From Gemmatimonadota bacterium (GTDB lineage: Bacteria > Gemmatimonadota > Gemmatimonadetes > Longimicrobiales > Gaopeijiaceae), in NCBI GenBank assembly GCA_022827345.1, contig JAJDTB010000015.1, positions 25,237 to 89,236 on the forward strand: a DNA stretch of 64,000 bases. Direction: 5' to 3'. A model generated the notes under the pieces. The model was not told the origin of the DNA. It did not search any database and saw nothing but the letters and a program-made list of their open reading frames with translations. Of this stretch, positions 53,622 to 62,108 are shown piece after piece (position 1 is the first letter of the stretch; each line of letters opens with the position of its first letter). The position numbers and the translations under genes were made by a program.

Positions 53622-54833
53622 CTACCTCAGCAGGTACCCCACGCCCAGCCCCAGATACGTGCCCACGGCATAGCCGAAGAGCCCCATGACGACCCCGGGA
53701 AGCACGAGGTGCCGCCACTCCCGCGAAATCGCCACCGCCAGCGCGCTCGACGGCCCCCCGACCGCGGCCTGCGACGCGACCGCCACCGTGCCGATATCCA
53801 GCCTGAGCAGCCGTCCGACCCCGAACACGAACACCCCGTGAATGGCCACCACGACCAGCGTGAAGAGGAAGACCTCGGAGCCGACCGCCGCGATCTCCGA
53901 GAAGCGCGACATGATTCCGATCAGCACGAAGAAGAAGTGCAGCCCGACCGACCCGAGCTGCATCGCGCCGGGAGCCTCCCGGTAGAATCGCGAATGGCCC
54001 AGGATCAGGGCGAGCGTCGTCAGCCACACGATCCCGGGAATCCTGCCGACCAGAGGAAGGCCGAGATTTTCTCCCAGCCATTCCGAGGCGAAGACCAGGA
54101 TCAGCCCGGCCGCGAACAGATTCGCGATTCCGATGGCCGACAGCCCTTCCCGCACGAAGTACGGGTGGTGCCGGGACCGTTCGTCGAGTGGCTCCGCCGC
54201 GTCCTCGGCAGCCCCGCCGCCCGCTCGATCGTCCCGGCCGTCCTCGCCGCCTGGCACCCCCGCGGCATCCTCGCTTCTCGACCGAACCGGCGCGTAGAAC
54301 CGCCCCAGCCACATCGGAAGCATCAGGCAGGCGCCCAGCCAGACCCCCGTCATTACCGCGTCGGCGGCGTTCAGGCCCGCGAAGAGGGGTCCGGTCAGCC
54401 CGAGTTCCCGCCCCACGGACACGAAGTTGACCGATCCGCCCGAGTAGGTGCCGGTCAGCGCCCCCGCGATGCGCCAGGTATCGTCGCCGAAGTGCTCCCG
54501 GTAGAGGATCGCCGCCACGAAGGCGCCCAGCGCGGTGCCGATGACCGCGACAACGAATGCTCCCGTCATGCGCGGCCCGGCCTTCTTCAGGTCTCGCAGG
54601 TTGACCGACAGCAGCAGCCAGGCGATCGACACGGAGGTGACCGGCCCCACCACCACGTCGTAGACGGGCGAGGCGGCGGGCACGAGTCCCGTGTTCGACA
54701 GGATCGCGCCGAAGATGATGGCCAGCATCGACGCGCCGACCTTCCCCAGCGCCGGATACCGATAGTCCAGCCAGAAGGCCAGCGCCGTGACGGCGGCGAT
54801 GGTGGTCGCGAGAGCGAGCGGTGATTGGATCAT
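53622..54833 (-). CDS. DUF819-family membrane protein
   Basis: 403 aa with about ten hydrophobic helices. The DUF819 signature is visible: ALGKVGASMLAIIFGAILSN near the N-terminus, GALTGTYSGGSVNFVSVGRELG near residue 128, and VAVASQAAVGGPSSALAVA near residue 357. A hydrophilic, acidic loop (residues ~185-220) separates two halves. Function of DUF819 proteins (YjcL-like) is unknown; they resemble transporters. It lies 16 bases after the zinc-ribbon gene and 194 before lipA. Confidence 0.9.
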   Translation of the reverse strand: MIQSPLALATTIAAVTALAFWLDYRYPALGKVGASMLAIIFGAILSNTGLVPAASPVYDVVVGPVTSVSIAWLLLSVNLRDLKKAGPRMTGAFVVAVIGTALGAFVAAILYREHFGDDTWRIAGALTGTYSGGSVNFVSVGRELGLTGPLFAGLNAADAVMTGVWLGACLMLPMWLGRFYAPVRSRSEDAAGVPGGEDGRDDRAGGGAAEDAAEPLDERSRHHPYFVREGLSAIGIANLFAAGLILVFASEWLGENLGLPLVGRIPGIVWLTTLALILGHSRFYREAPGAMQLGSVGLHFFFVLIGIMSRFSEIAAVGSEVFLFTLVVVAIHGVFVFGVGRLLRLDIGTVAVASQAAVGGPSSALAVAISREWRHLVLPGVVMGLFGYAVGTYLGLGVGYLLR

Positions 54834-54849
54834 GATGAGCGGCCGTACC

Positions 54850-55668
54850 TCAAGGGGATCCCGACAGGTAAGCGCGGGCTTCTTCGCGCAGGATCGGCAG
54901 TAGCCTGGCGTGACCGTCCTCGCCCTGGCCGTATTCCTCCAGTCCCGCCTGCGACTCTTCGTCGAATACGTCCAGGAAGGTGCGGTAGTGGGCGGCCGCC
55001 CTCTCGCTGTCGCCGATCAGCAACGCACCCTGCGCGGCCGCGGCCAGGCACAGCAGGTGGGTGGGCCGCTGCGCCAGCCCCTCCTCGGCAATGGCCAGCG
55101 CCAACTCGCCGCTGCCGGCCGTGGCGTGAAGCAGGGACAGGTGAAAACGGTCGTCCAGCGAAAGCGCGGCGATCCGTTCGTAGGACGCGATCGCCATCGG
55201 CAGGAACATGTTGGCCTGCGTCTGGTCCCCCGCCTCCACCAGGCGCATCACCCGGTTGAAGAGCGCGCTCGCGGCCTGCCGGGGCGTCATGGAATCCAGA
55301 TCGACGGCGTTGGTGGGCCCCAGGGCCGTGACCGGCGCGCCCTGTCCTCCACCCGCGGCCGGCGGCGGCGACAGGGTGATGTCGCGGCCGCCCCCGCCCC
55401 GCAACACGAACACCAGGACCAACGCCACCGCCAGCATGCCGGCGACGGCCCACGGAACCCGCGCGCCCAAACCGGCGGCTGTTCCGCCCGCGGGACGAAG
55501 CGCCGCACCACACTGCGTACAGAACTCGTCCCCCGCTGCGGTAGGCGCGGAGCACACCGGGCAGGCAGGCCCGCGCAGCCCGTAGCCGCACCGCGAACAG
55601 AAGTTCGCCGTCTCCGACGCCTCCCGGTGCTGGCAGCGGGGACAGATGATGCCCGCCACCCCGCTCAT
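54850..55668 (-). CDS. Zinc-ribbon membrane protein with TPR-like C-terminus
   Basis: 272 aa. The ATG at 55668 overlaps the M14 peptidase stop (ATGA). The N-terminus has two double zinc ribbons: Cys9/12/24/27 (CPRC...CSRC) and Cys36/39/50/53 (CPVC...CTQC). A single transmembrane helix follows (VPWAVAGMLAVALVLVFVL, near residue 72), then a Pro/Gly linker and a helical region with TPR-like repeats (residues ~125-265, for example LALAIAEEGLAQRPTHLLCL). Likely a membrane-anchored scaffold with the ribbons in the cytosol; the function is unknown. Confidence 0.78.
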   Translation of the reverse strand: MSGVAGIICPRCQHREASETANFCSRCGYGLRGPACPVCSAPTAAGDEFCTQCGAALRPAGGTAAGLGARVPWAVAGMLAVALVLVFVLRGGGGRDITLSPPPAAGGGQGAPVTALGPTNAVDLDSMTPRQAASALFNRVMRLVEAGDQTQANMFLPMAIASYERIAALSLDDRFHLSLLHATAGSGELALAIAEEGLAQRPTHLLCLAAAAQGALLIGDSERAAAHYRTFLDVFDEESQAGLEEYGQGEDGHARLLPILREEARAYLSGSP

Positions 55669-57983
55669 CCGATCAGCCTCCCGCCCGCGATCGCGTTGAA
55701 GAAGAGCGGCCAGGTCACGATGCTCTGGCCCCGGTAGTTGGGCTGGAACCCGAACAGGATCACCTCGCCGCTCCCCACCCGTGCCCGCAGCAGCGCCGGC
55801 TTCCCGGCGAGCCTTTCGGGACCGAGCACCCACCCGGCTATCACCGGATCGTCTCCGGAGTAGCGCCCGATCACATCAACCCGCTCGTCGGCGACGTCGA
55901 AGGCCCGGCTGCTCCGCCAGTACCAGACGGGCGTCGAGCCGTCGTACCCGGCCGCGAGCGGATCGGCCGCCAACTCGACGCGCAGGATCGATCCCGGCAC
56001 GTAGAAATCGGTGTTGGACAGCCCCGCCACCGCATTGGTCACCCCCAGCCCGAAGAGCCCGGCGGCGAACTCCGCGGCCTCCTCCATCACGACCAGCCGC
56101 CCCCCCGACTCCACGAACTCCCGCACCGCCGCGCGCCCCTCTTCGCCCAGGCCCCCAGTAAACCGCTCCGGCAGCGACCCCGCCGGATGCCCCTCGCTGA
56201 TCGACCGGTCCGACTGGCTCTGGAAGATCAGCACGTCGTAGTCGTCCCCCAGCGACCCCGCCCGAATCCGCGCGTCGTGGAGCGAATCGTACCGCATCCC
56301 GTGCTTGTCGAGCATCCACCGCGTCCACCCCGCGATCATCGGCTCCTGGTGGCCTTTGTACATCCCCACGCGCGGCGCCCCGGGGCCGCTCAGCGCGTCG
56401 GGCAATTCGTACTCGACCGAGGTCACCTCGATCGGCTCGCTCAGCGCCACATCGGGCGCCGCCTCGAGCGCGTGCGCCTCCGCGCCCATGAGCAGCGGCA
56501 GCGTGTGCGCGGTCACGTCGTACGGCCGCTTCGGAGGCCCGCCCGGGAACTCGCGCAGATCCGGGTATTCCTGCTCGGTGAGCAACGTCTGGGCGAAGGA
56601 CGCATACGGCTGGCGCATCAGCACCACATGCGATCCGGCGGGATAGCTCGCGCCGCCGGCCATGAAGTCCGCCTCGGCCCGCCGCACCTCCACGTCGCCC
56701 ATTGTCAGAATCCGGATGATGCTCTCGAGCCCGACCCGGTTCTCCTGCCCCGCCGGGAGCACCCAGGCGGCCGGCCAATCCTCCCAGCCCTCCACCGCCC
56801 GCCGGTTCACGGCGTGGACGTTCTCGAGCCAGAAACGCCGGTTCTTCGCCGCGTTCGTAAGCAGCGCCATCGCGCCGGAGAACTGGTACTCCACGATGTC
56901 GGGCAGCCCCCACTCCCCGCCCTCCCAAGGCCAGGGGAAGTTCCACGCCGCCTGCCCGGCATCGTACTCGCGCCCGCCCACCACCACTTCGCGCGGCACG
57001 TTCACGGTGCTGGCCAACTGCGCCGACGCGGTCTCGCTCAGAATCCGCGCTCCCCCGTGGTAGTGCATGTAGGCGCGCCCGGGGTGAAAGCCGTCGTAGA
57101 TCGCGTTGATGACGACGCCCTTCTTCCCCTGCGAAGTCAGCTCCGCGGCCATGTACGCCCCCAGCTGATTGACGGCCGTCACCAGCCCCGGATCCACGTT
57201 CGGCTCCATCGGATCGATGTACGGCGGGAAGAAGATGCGCGCCCCCGAGCCCCCCATCTGGTGGATGTCGTGCACGATGTGCGGGTGCCAGTCGTTCTGC
57301 GCCCGTACGGTGTGCTGGGTCTCGTTCTGGTAGAAGGTGTACCAGTCGCGGTTGTTGTCGTGGCCGGTGTAGAAGTGGTACAGCCAGGGCGGAGAGCGCC
57401 CTTCGAACTCCGTGCCGACGTGCTCGTTGTAGAAATCGTTGACCCACTGGGTGCCGTCGGGGTTCAGCGACGGGATCTGCAGCAGGATCACGTTGTCCAG
57501 GATCTCGCGGACCTTTTCGTCGGTGGACGATGCAAGGTGATGCGCCAGCCTGGCCGCCGACTGGGCGCTGCCGACCTCGGTGGAGTGGATCGCGTGCGTG
57601 ATCATCACGATCGTGCGGCCCTCGTCGAGGAGGCGCTGGAGTTCGTCGCCGCCGCTGATCGTTCGCGGATCGGAGAGGCGCCGCTGGATGGCGTGCAGGT
57701 CGGCGAGGCGGGCGTGGTTGGCGGGGCTGGTGATGGTGAGCATCACGAAGGGGCGGCCGCGCGTGGTCGGGCCGAGCGTGTCCACGGCCACGCGATCGCT
57801 GGCGTGCGCGAGGGCCTCGTAGTACGAGGTGAGGTCGTCCCAGTTGGCGAGCTGCCGCTCGGCGCCCATTTCGAAGCCGAATTGATCGGCCGGGCTGGGG
57901 ACCTGACCCGACAGCGCCCCGGGGGCGGCCAGTGCCAGTGGTGCGATGACCGCTGCGGCGGTGCTGACGGCGGAAACTCGCAT
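55665..57983 (-). CDS. Secreted M14-family zinc carboxypeptidase
   Basis: 772 aa; ATG at 57983 with AAAGGAG just upstream and a Sec signal ending near APGALSGQ. Residues ~40-380 are the M14 catalytic domain: ITHAIHSTEVGSAQ (zinc His and Glu, H-x2-E), IPSLNPDGTQWVNDFYN, GHDNNRDWY (substrate Asn-Arg) and WHPHIVHDIHQMG with the third zinc ligand. The C-terminal ~350 residues hold a beta-rich domain and a glutamine-amidotransferase-like segment (YDVLIFQSQSD, GRLVVMEEAAE), a common layout of large secreted M14 proteins. It trims peptides outside the cytoplasm. Confidence 0.9.
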   Translation of the reverse strand: MRVSAVSTAAAVIAPLALAAPGALSGQVPSPADQFGFEMGAERQLANWDDLTSYYEALAHASDRVAVDTLGPTTRGRPFVMLTITSPANHARLADLHAIQRRLSDPRTISGGDELQRLLDEGRTIVMITHAIHSTEVGSAQSAARLAHHLASSTDEKVREILDNVILLQIPSLNPDGTQWVNDFYNEHVGTEFEGRSPPWLYHFYTGHDNNRDWYTFYQNETQHTVRAQNDWHPHIVHDIHQMGGSGARIFFPPYIDPMEPNVDPGLVTAVNQLGAYMAAELTSQGKKGVVINAIYDGFHPGRAYMHYHGGARILSETASAQLASTVNVPREVVVGGREYDAGQAAWNFPWPWEGGEWGLPDIVEYQFSGAMALLTNAAKNRRFWLENVHAVNRRAVEGWEDWPAAWVLPAGQENRVGLESIIRILTMGDVEVRRAEADFMAGGASYPAGSHVVLMRQPYASFAQTLLTEQEYPDLREFPGGPPKRPYDVTAHTLPLLMGAEAHALEAAPDVALSEPIEVTSVEYELPDALSGPGAPRVGMYKGHQEPMIAGWTRWMLDKHGMRYDSLHDARIRAGSLGDDYDVLIFQSQSDRSISEGHPAGSLPERFTGGLGEEGRAAVREFVESGGRLVVMEEAAEFAAGLFGLGVTNAVAGLSNTDFYVPGSILRVELAADPLAAGYDGSTPVWYWRSSRAFDVADERVDVIGRYSGDDPVIAGWVLGPERLAGKPALLRARVGSGEVILFGFQPNYRGQSIVTWPLFFNAIAGGRLIG

Positions 57984-58078
57984 TCTAACTCCTTTGACTC
58001 CGGCGGAAATGCCTGCTGGGCGTGATTCGAAGTGGCCGCCAGTTGCCCGTGGAAGCGTCGCTTTCCCCGGGGATCCTG

Positions 58079-58849
58079 TCAAAGCCCTGTTGGCGAGTCT
58101 ACGAAACGTCCCTCGATTCCGAAACGGTCCGCGAGAAGCCCGGCGACTTTCCTGACCCCCCAGGTCTCGGTGGCGTAGTGCCCGCCGAGGAGGACCGTCA
58201 CGCCCAGCTCGGCCGCCTCGATCGCGTGATGGTGCTGGGCTTCGCCGGTGACGAGGACGTCGATCCCGAGCCTGGCGGCCTCCGCGAGCGTCGAGGCGCC
58301 AGCTCCGGTGACGACGGCGACGGACTCGACCTCTTCAGGCCCGCCCGCGAGGGTCGTTACTTCACCCTCGAGCACGTCGCCAAGACGCCTGGTCAGCGCC
58401 TCAAGCGGTTGCCGTGCAGCGTCGCCCGGTGTTCCCCGCCAGCCAACCGGCGCGCCGCCGTACTCGCCAAAGGGCTCCAGCGACGTCACGCCGAGGGCGC
58501 GCGCCAGCACCGCGCAGTTCCCCAGCTCGGGGTGGGAATCGAGCGGCAGGTGGACGCTGTAGAGGGCCGTGCCGCTCTCGATGAGCGCCCTGACTCGCCG
58601 AAAGCGCGGCCCTGTCAGCGGCTGCAGTCCGCTCCAGAAGAGTCCGTGGTGTACGATCAGCAGGTCGGCCCACTGGCTGGCGGCACCGATCACCGCCTCA
58701 CTGGCGTCCACGGCCACGGCGAGTCGGCGAACGGGGCCGTCCGCCTCTACCTGAAGGCCGTTGAGTGCGTTGGGATAGTCCGGCGCCGACGACACCTCGA
58801 AGACATCGTCCAGAAAGCTGACGACCTGTGCCAGCGGAATCTCGCGCAC
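58079..58849 (-). CDS. Nif3-like dinuclear metal-center protein
   Basis: About 256 aa from the GTG at 58849 (the frame extends to 59044 through the bactofilin gene). Nif3/DUF34 metal-binding motifs: LLIVHHGLFWSG, VHLPLDSHPELGN, VTGEAQHHHAIEA and GHYATETWGV, giving the histidine/aspartate/glutamate set for two metals. The family is universally conserved but of uncertain biochemistry (some members annotated as GTP cyclohydrolase type 2-like). It lies between the bactofilin and the M14 genes. Confidence 0.9.
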   Translation of the reverse strand: MREIPLAQVVSFLDDVFEVSSAPDYPNALNGLQVEADGPVRRLAVAVDASEAVIGAASQWADLLIVHHGLFWSGLQPLTGPRFRRVRALIESGTALYSVHLPLDSHPELGNCAVLARALGVTSLEPFGEYGGAPVGWRGTPGDAARQPLEALTRRLGDVLEGEVTTLAGGPEEVESVAVVTGAGASTLAEAARLGIDVLVTGEAQHHHAIEAAELGVTVLLGGHYATETWGVRKVAGLLADRFGIEGRFVDSPTGL

Positions 58850-58886
58850 GGGAGCGCCCGCGACCCCGTTGGTTGGCGCCCCGGCC

Positions 58887-59318
58887 CTAGCGCCCAGCTC
58901 TGCCCTTGGCCAGCCGGCCAGTCTGTGTCGGGGGTGCCGGGGCGGCACTCCTGGCCGTCGCCCCGTCCTCCCCACCGATCTTGACGGATCCGTTGATGGC
59001 GCCTCCCTCCTCCAGCAGCATCCTTGCCGCCCGGATTTCACCATCGATGACCGCAGTGGAAGCGAGTTCCAGACGGGACCCGATTTCGAGCTTGCCCTGT
59101 ACGGTACCCGCGATCTTCGCGTCAGCCGTTTCGATGTCTCCGGTCACGCTGCCCTGCTTTCCGACGACAACGCCTTTCCTTGCTTTCACACCGCCCTCCA
59201 CAGTGCCCTCGATCCGGATCGTATCGCTCGATTCGCAGTCGCCCACGATGCGCAGTCCGGGGCCTATGAAGGAGATTACCGGGTCCGTCGGGACCGGAGC
59301 CGCATGAGGCTTCGCCAT
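58887..59318 (-). CDS. Bactofilin (polymer-forming cytoskeletal protein)
   Basis: 143 aa with the DUF583 beta-helix core, residues ~18-118: ISFIGPGLRIVGDCESSDTI, then regularly spaced turns RIEGTVEGGVKARKGVVVG, GDIETADAKIAGTVQGKLEI and GEIRAARMLLEEGGAINGSV. Flanking tails are short and disordered, as usual. Bactofilins polymerise into filaments that place cell-wall enzymes, often through a linked M23 peptidase. Here it follows the M23 gene by 56 bases, a well-known gene pairing. The ATG at 59318 was chosen over 59342 by family length. Confidence 0.93.
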   Translation of the reverse strand: MAKPHAAPVPTDPVISFIGPGLRIVGDCESSDTIRIEGTVEGGVKARKGVVVGKQGSVTGDIETADAKIAGTVQGKLEIGSRLELASTAVIDGEIRAARMLLEEGGAINGSVKIGGEDGATARSAAPAPPTQTGRLAKGRAGR

Positions 59319-59374
59319 TTCTCTCGTCACCTTTCCAATCATTCGTCTGTCCCGGGGTTCCGAGGCCCCTTCGA

Positions 59375-60148
59375 TCAGGGCGGCGTCACCATCGACAATG
59401 GATCGATCGGTCTGCCGTCGTTCAGGATCTCGAAGTGAAGATGGGGCGCGGTCGATTGGCCGGTTGAACCCGAAAGGGCAATGACCTCTCCGCGCCGAAC
59501 CTTCTGGCCTCTCGTCACCACCAAGTATAGCGCGTGGCCGTAGCGCGACCAAAGACCGTCACCGTGGTCGATCAGGACAAAGCGTCCATAAACGGGATCA
59601 TCGCCCGCCTCGATGACTTCTCCGCCGCCGGCCGCCCTGACGTACGATCCGCTTGCCACGGCGATATCGATACCCGGGTGCCCGCCTTCGTCACCCGCCA
59701 GCAGCGACTGCGTGATGAATCCCCGCTCGGTCAGGGGCCACATGGAGGGGCTGACCGCGGTGTCGCTCGCGAGGTTCCACTCTCCGGCGGCTGCTCCAGG
59801 CGTCCCCGGCTGCCACAGCGCTGCATCCTGGCTTCTTTCCAGGCCGAGAAGGAACCTCAGTTGGGCCTCCCTGGCCTCCAGGCCCGCCAGTCGTTCGCTG
59901 AGCATGTCCATGGTATCCAGCCGGGCAAGAAGATCAGCGTTCTCCTGCCGCAGGTCGTCCACGGCACCGCTCCGGCCCGCCAGGACGATGCCGACGACCG
60001 CCATAAACGTAAGTCCGACCATCAGTAACGAGCCCAGGAGGATGATGAGGACGACCTGCTTCCGCCTGATGGCGAAACTCCTTGAGCGGCCGCCGCCCCA
60101 GTCCGGGAGGACCATGATGGTCAGCTTGGCGCGGCCTTGCGGCGTCAT
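59375..60148 (-). CDS. M23 peptidase with N-terminal membrane anchor
   Basis: 257 aa. Cytoplasmic basic tail, one transmembrane helix (residues ~31-58), a short coiled coil (residues ~64-105) and a LytM-type M23 domain outside the membrane. Metal and catalytic residues are present: His157 and Asp161 (HPGIDIAV), His205 (SRYGHALYL) and His238 (PHLHFEI), so an active endopeptidase on peptidoglycan cross-links is likely. The ATG overlaps the parB stop (ATGA), linking it to segregation genes; bactofilin follows. Confidence 0.93.
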   Translation of the reverse strand: MTPQGRAKLTIMVLPDWGGGRSRSFAIRRKQVVLIILLGSLLMVGLTFMAVVGIVLAGRSGAVDDLRQENADLLARLDTMDMLSERLAGLEAREAQLRFLLGLERSQDAALWQPGTPGAAAGEWNLASDTAVSPSMWPLTERGFITQSLLAGDEGGHPGIDIAVASGSYVRAAGGGEVIEAGDDPVYGRFVLIDHGDGLWSRYGHALYLVVTRGQKVRRGEVIALSGSTGQSTAPHLHFEILNDGRPIDPLSMVTPP

Positions 60149-61047
60149 GCCAGGATTGCCGCGGCGTCACGCCCCGTGATCGCCGCGAACACCCGCTCGA
60201 GGTCGCGTGCGCCCTCGAACGTGATGCGAACCGTGCCGCGCCCCTCCCCCTTCCAGCCGATCGAGACGCGGGTGCCCAGATGGTCGCCCAATGCGACTTC
60301 GAGCGCTCCCACAGCCGGATCCACATCATTGGGGCGCAACGGCTTATGGTTGCTGTCTCTTCCATTCGCCATACTCCGCACACGCTTTTCCGTCTCCCGG
60401 ACCGACCAGCCGGCGGCGACTGCATCGCGAGCGAAATCTGCCGCTTTGATGGGGTCTTCCACTCCGAGGATCGCCCTGCCGTGGCCCATCGACAGCGAGC
60501 CGTCCTCGATCAGGCGGCGGACCGAAGGCGGCAGGGAGCGAAGGCGCAGCATGTTCGCGACCGCAGAGCGGCTCTTCCCGACCGCGTCAGCGATCTCCTG
60601 CTGGGTATAGCCGAACCTGTCCCTGAGTGCCTGATAGCCCTCGGCCTCCTCCATTGGGCCGAGCTCCTCGCGCTGAATGTTCTCGACCAGGGCGAGCACC
60701 AGGAGGGTCCGGTCGTCCACCTCGCGTATCTGCGCCGGTATCGCGTTCCAGCCCAACTGTTTACATGCCCTGAGCCGTCGCTCTCCGGCGACCAGTTCGT
60801 AGCTGCGTCCCGACGCGGTCTTCCGCACCAGAACCGGCTGCAGCAACCCGTTGACCCTGATGGAAAGGGCCAGCTGGCGGAGTTCCTCGGCGTTGAAGTT
60901 GCGCCTCGGCTGGAATGGATTGGGTGCGATGGCTCTCACCGGAAGTTCTGTCGGCGCCGGAGCGTCGGGCAGAGGCTCGTCCGTTTTCTGCATGTAATCC
61001 CCGAGGAGGGCCCCCAGCCCCCGGCCCAATCGGTCGGTGTTGCTCAT
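60145..61047 (-). CDS. parB: Chromosome partitioning protein ParB
   Basis: 300 aa CTP-binding clamp. N-terminal GRGLGALLGDY (ParA-interaction region), the CTP site GERRLRA (residues 88-94) and ENIQREEL (122-129), and the central HTH YTQQEIADAVGKSRSAVAN that reads parS. The C-terminal part, about residue 230 on, is the dimerisation domain. Two parS sites lie 0.9-1.0 kb upstream. Start and stop overlap parA and the M23 gene (ATGA both times). Confidence 0.97.
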   Translation of the reverse strand: MSNTDRLGRGLGALLGDYMQKTDEPLPDAPAPTELPVRAIAPNPFQPRRNFNAEELRQLALSIRVNGLLQPVLVRKTASGRSYELVAGERRLRACKQLGWNAIPAQIREVDDRTLLVLALVENIQREELGPMEEAEGYQALRDRFGYTQQEIADAVGKSRSAVANMLRLRSLPPSVRRLIEDGSLSMGHGRAILGVEDPIKAADFARDAVAAGWSVRETEKRVRSMANGRDSNHKPLRPNDVDPAVGALEVALGDHLGTRVSIGWKGEGRGTVRITFEGARDLERVFAAITGRDAAAILA

Positions 61048-61844
61048 TTCGCTGCCGCTCCCGTGGTTGCGTTGACGGTTCCGTTTCCGGTCATGATTTC
61101 TCTCGCCAGAATCGCGTAGCGGCGCGCGCCGGCCGACCCGGGACTGTACTCACTCACCGGCAATCCGAAACTCGGGGCCTCGGCGAGGCTCACGTTTCTG
61201 GGAATGACGGTGTCGAAGACCCTGGATCCGAAATACCGCTTGGCTTCGGTGGCGACCTGGCGGGAGAGGCTCAGCCGCTGGTCGTACATCGTCAGAAGGA
61301 CACCCTCGATCGAGAGTTCCGGATTCAGTGACCGACGGACCAGGCGAATGGTGTTGAGAAGTTGTGTAAGTCCCTCCAGCGCATAGTATTCGCACTGAAT
61401 TGGAATCAGCACCGAGTCGGCGGCTGCCAGGGTATTCAGGGTAAGAAGCCCAAGCGAAGGCGGGCAGTCGATGAGCACGACGTCGTTCTCGTGCGCAAGG
61501 GGCCCCAGGGCTTCCCGGAGGATGATCTCCCTGTCGCGCACCCCTACGAGCTCGACCTCGGCCCCCACCAGGTCGCGGTTGGCGGGTACCATTTTCAGGC
61601 TGGCATTGCAGGCCGTATCGTGGACGGCCCGGAATACGGGGAGGCCTCGGACCAGCACGTCGTAGATGGTGCTGATATTGTCCCTGTCCACGATTCCAAG
61701 CCCGGAGGAGGCGTTCCCCTGCGGATCCATGTCGACGATGAGAACTCTGGCACCCTCGTTGGCCATGGCGGCACCGAGATTGACGGCCGTGGTCGTCTTG
61801 CCTACTCCACCCTTCTGGTTGGCGACGGCGATGATTCGGCTCAA
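61044..61844 (-). CDS. parA: Chromosome partitioning ATPase ParA (Soj)
   Basis: 266 aa from a TTG at 61844, with GGGAAC about seven bases upstream. The deviant Walker motif KGGVGKTTT begins at residue 11; VDMDPQGNASSGLG and DCPPSLGLLTLN are the A' and B motifs of the ParA/MinD family. An in-frame ATG at 62030 would add 62 residues, but that stretch would cover a parS site and lacks ParA similarity, so the TTG is better. It positions ParB-parS complexes and origins in the cell. Confidence 0.96.
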   Translation of the reverse strand: MSRIIAVANQKGGVGKTTTAVNLGAAMANEGARVLIVDMDPQGNASSGLGIVDRDNISTIYDVLVRGLPVFRAVHDTACNASLKMVPANRDLVGAEVELVGVRDREIILREALGPLAHENDVVLIDCPPSLGLLTLNTLAAADSVLIPIQCEYYALEGLTQLLNTIRLVRRSLNPELSIEGVLLTMYDQRLSLSRQVATEAKRYFGSRVFDTVIPRNVSLAEAPSFGLPVSEYSPGSAGARRYAILAREIMTGNGTVNATTGAAAK

Positions 61845-61975
61845 GCGATGTGTTCCCGTTGTCCTGGTATCGTGATCCCGTCCCAGCCTCGGCACTTCTC
61901 GGCAGCTGGCGAACCTCCGGAATGCGACCCCGGCTGGCTGTACTCGGATTCCTTGAAAAGCTAACACTGTCGGTT

Positions 61976-61991
61976 TGTTCCACGTGAAACA
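61976..61991. promoter_or_regulatory. parS site 1
   Basis: TGTTCCACGTGAAACA, identical to the 16-bp parS sequence known from Bacillus ParB (one base off a perfect palindrome). ParB loads here and spreads. It lies 132 bases upstream of the parA start. Confidence 0.95.
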
Positions 61992-62071
61992 ATCGATCAG
62001 CAACGGCATAATCCGACCGGCCCGGGCCACACGGTTGCAGGCGACGCCTGTCGGAGCGCGAACGGAGCCAT

Positions 62072-62087
62072 TGTTTCACGTGAAACA
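62072..62087. promoter_or_regulatory. parS site 2
   Basis: TGTTTCACGTGAAACA, a perfect palindrome matching the consensus parS. It is 96 bases from site 1 and 22 bases before the mnmG stop. Confidence 0.95.
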
Positions 62088-62108
62088 TGGCACCGGGGGG
62101 GACCTACG

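Noticed and set aside
53428..54312. Fusion of lipA with the upstream frame
   Set aside because: The extra part is a shadow of the DUF819 gene, not similar to lipoyl synthases.
61845..62030. Longer ParA from the ATG at 62030
   Set aside because: The extension covers a parS site and shows no ParA similarity; the TTG at 61844 gives the usual N-terminus.
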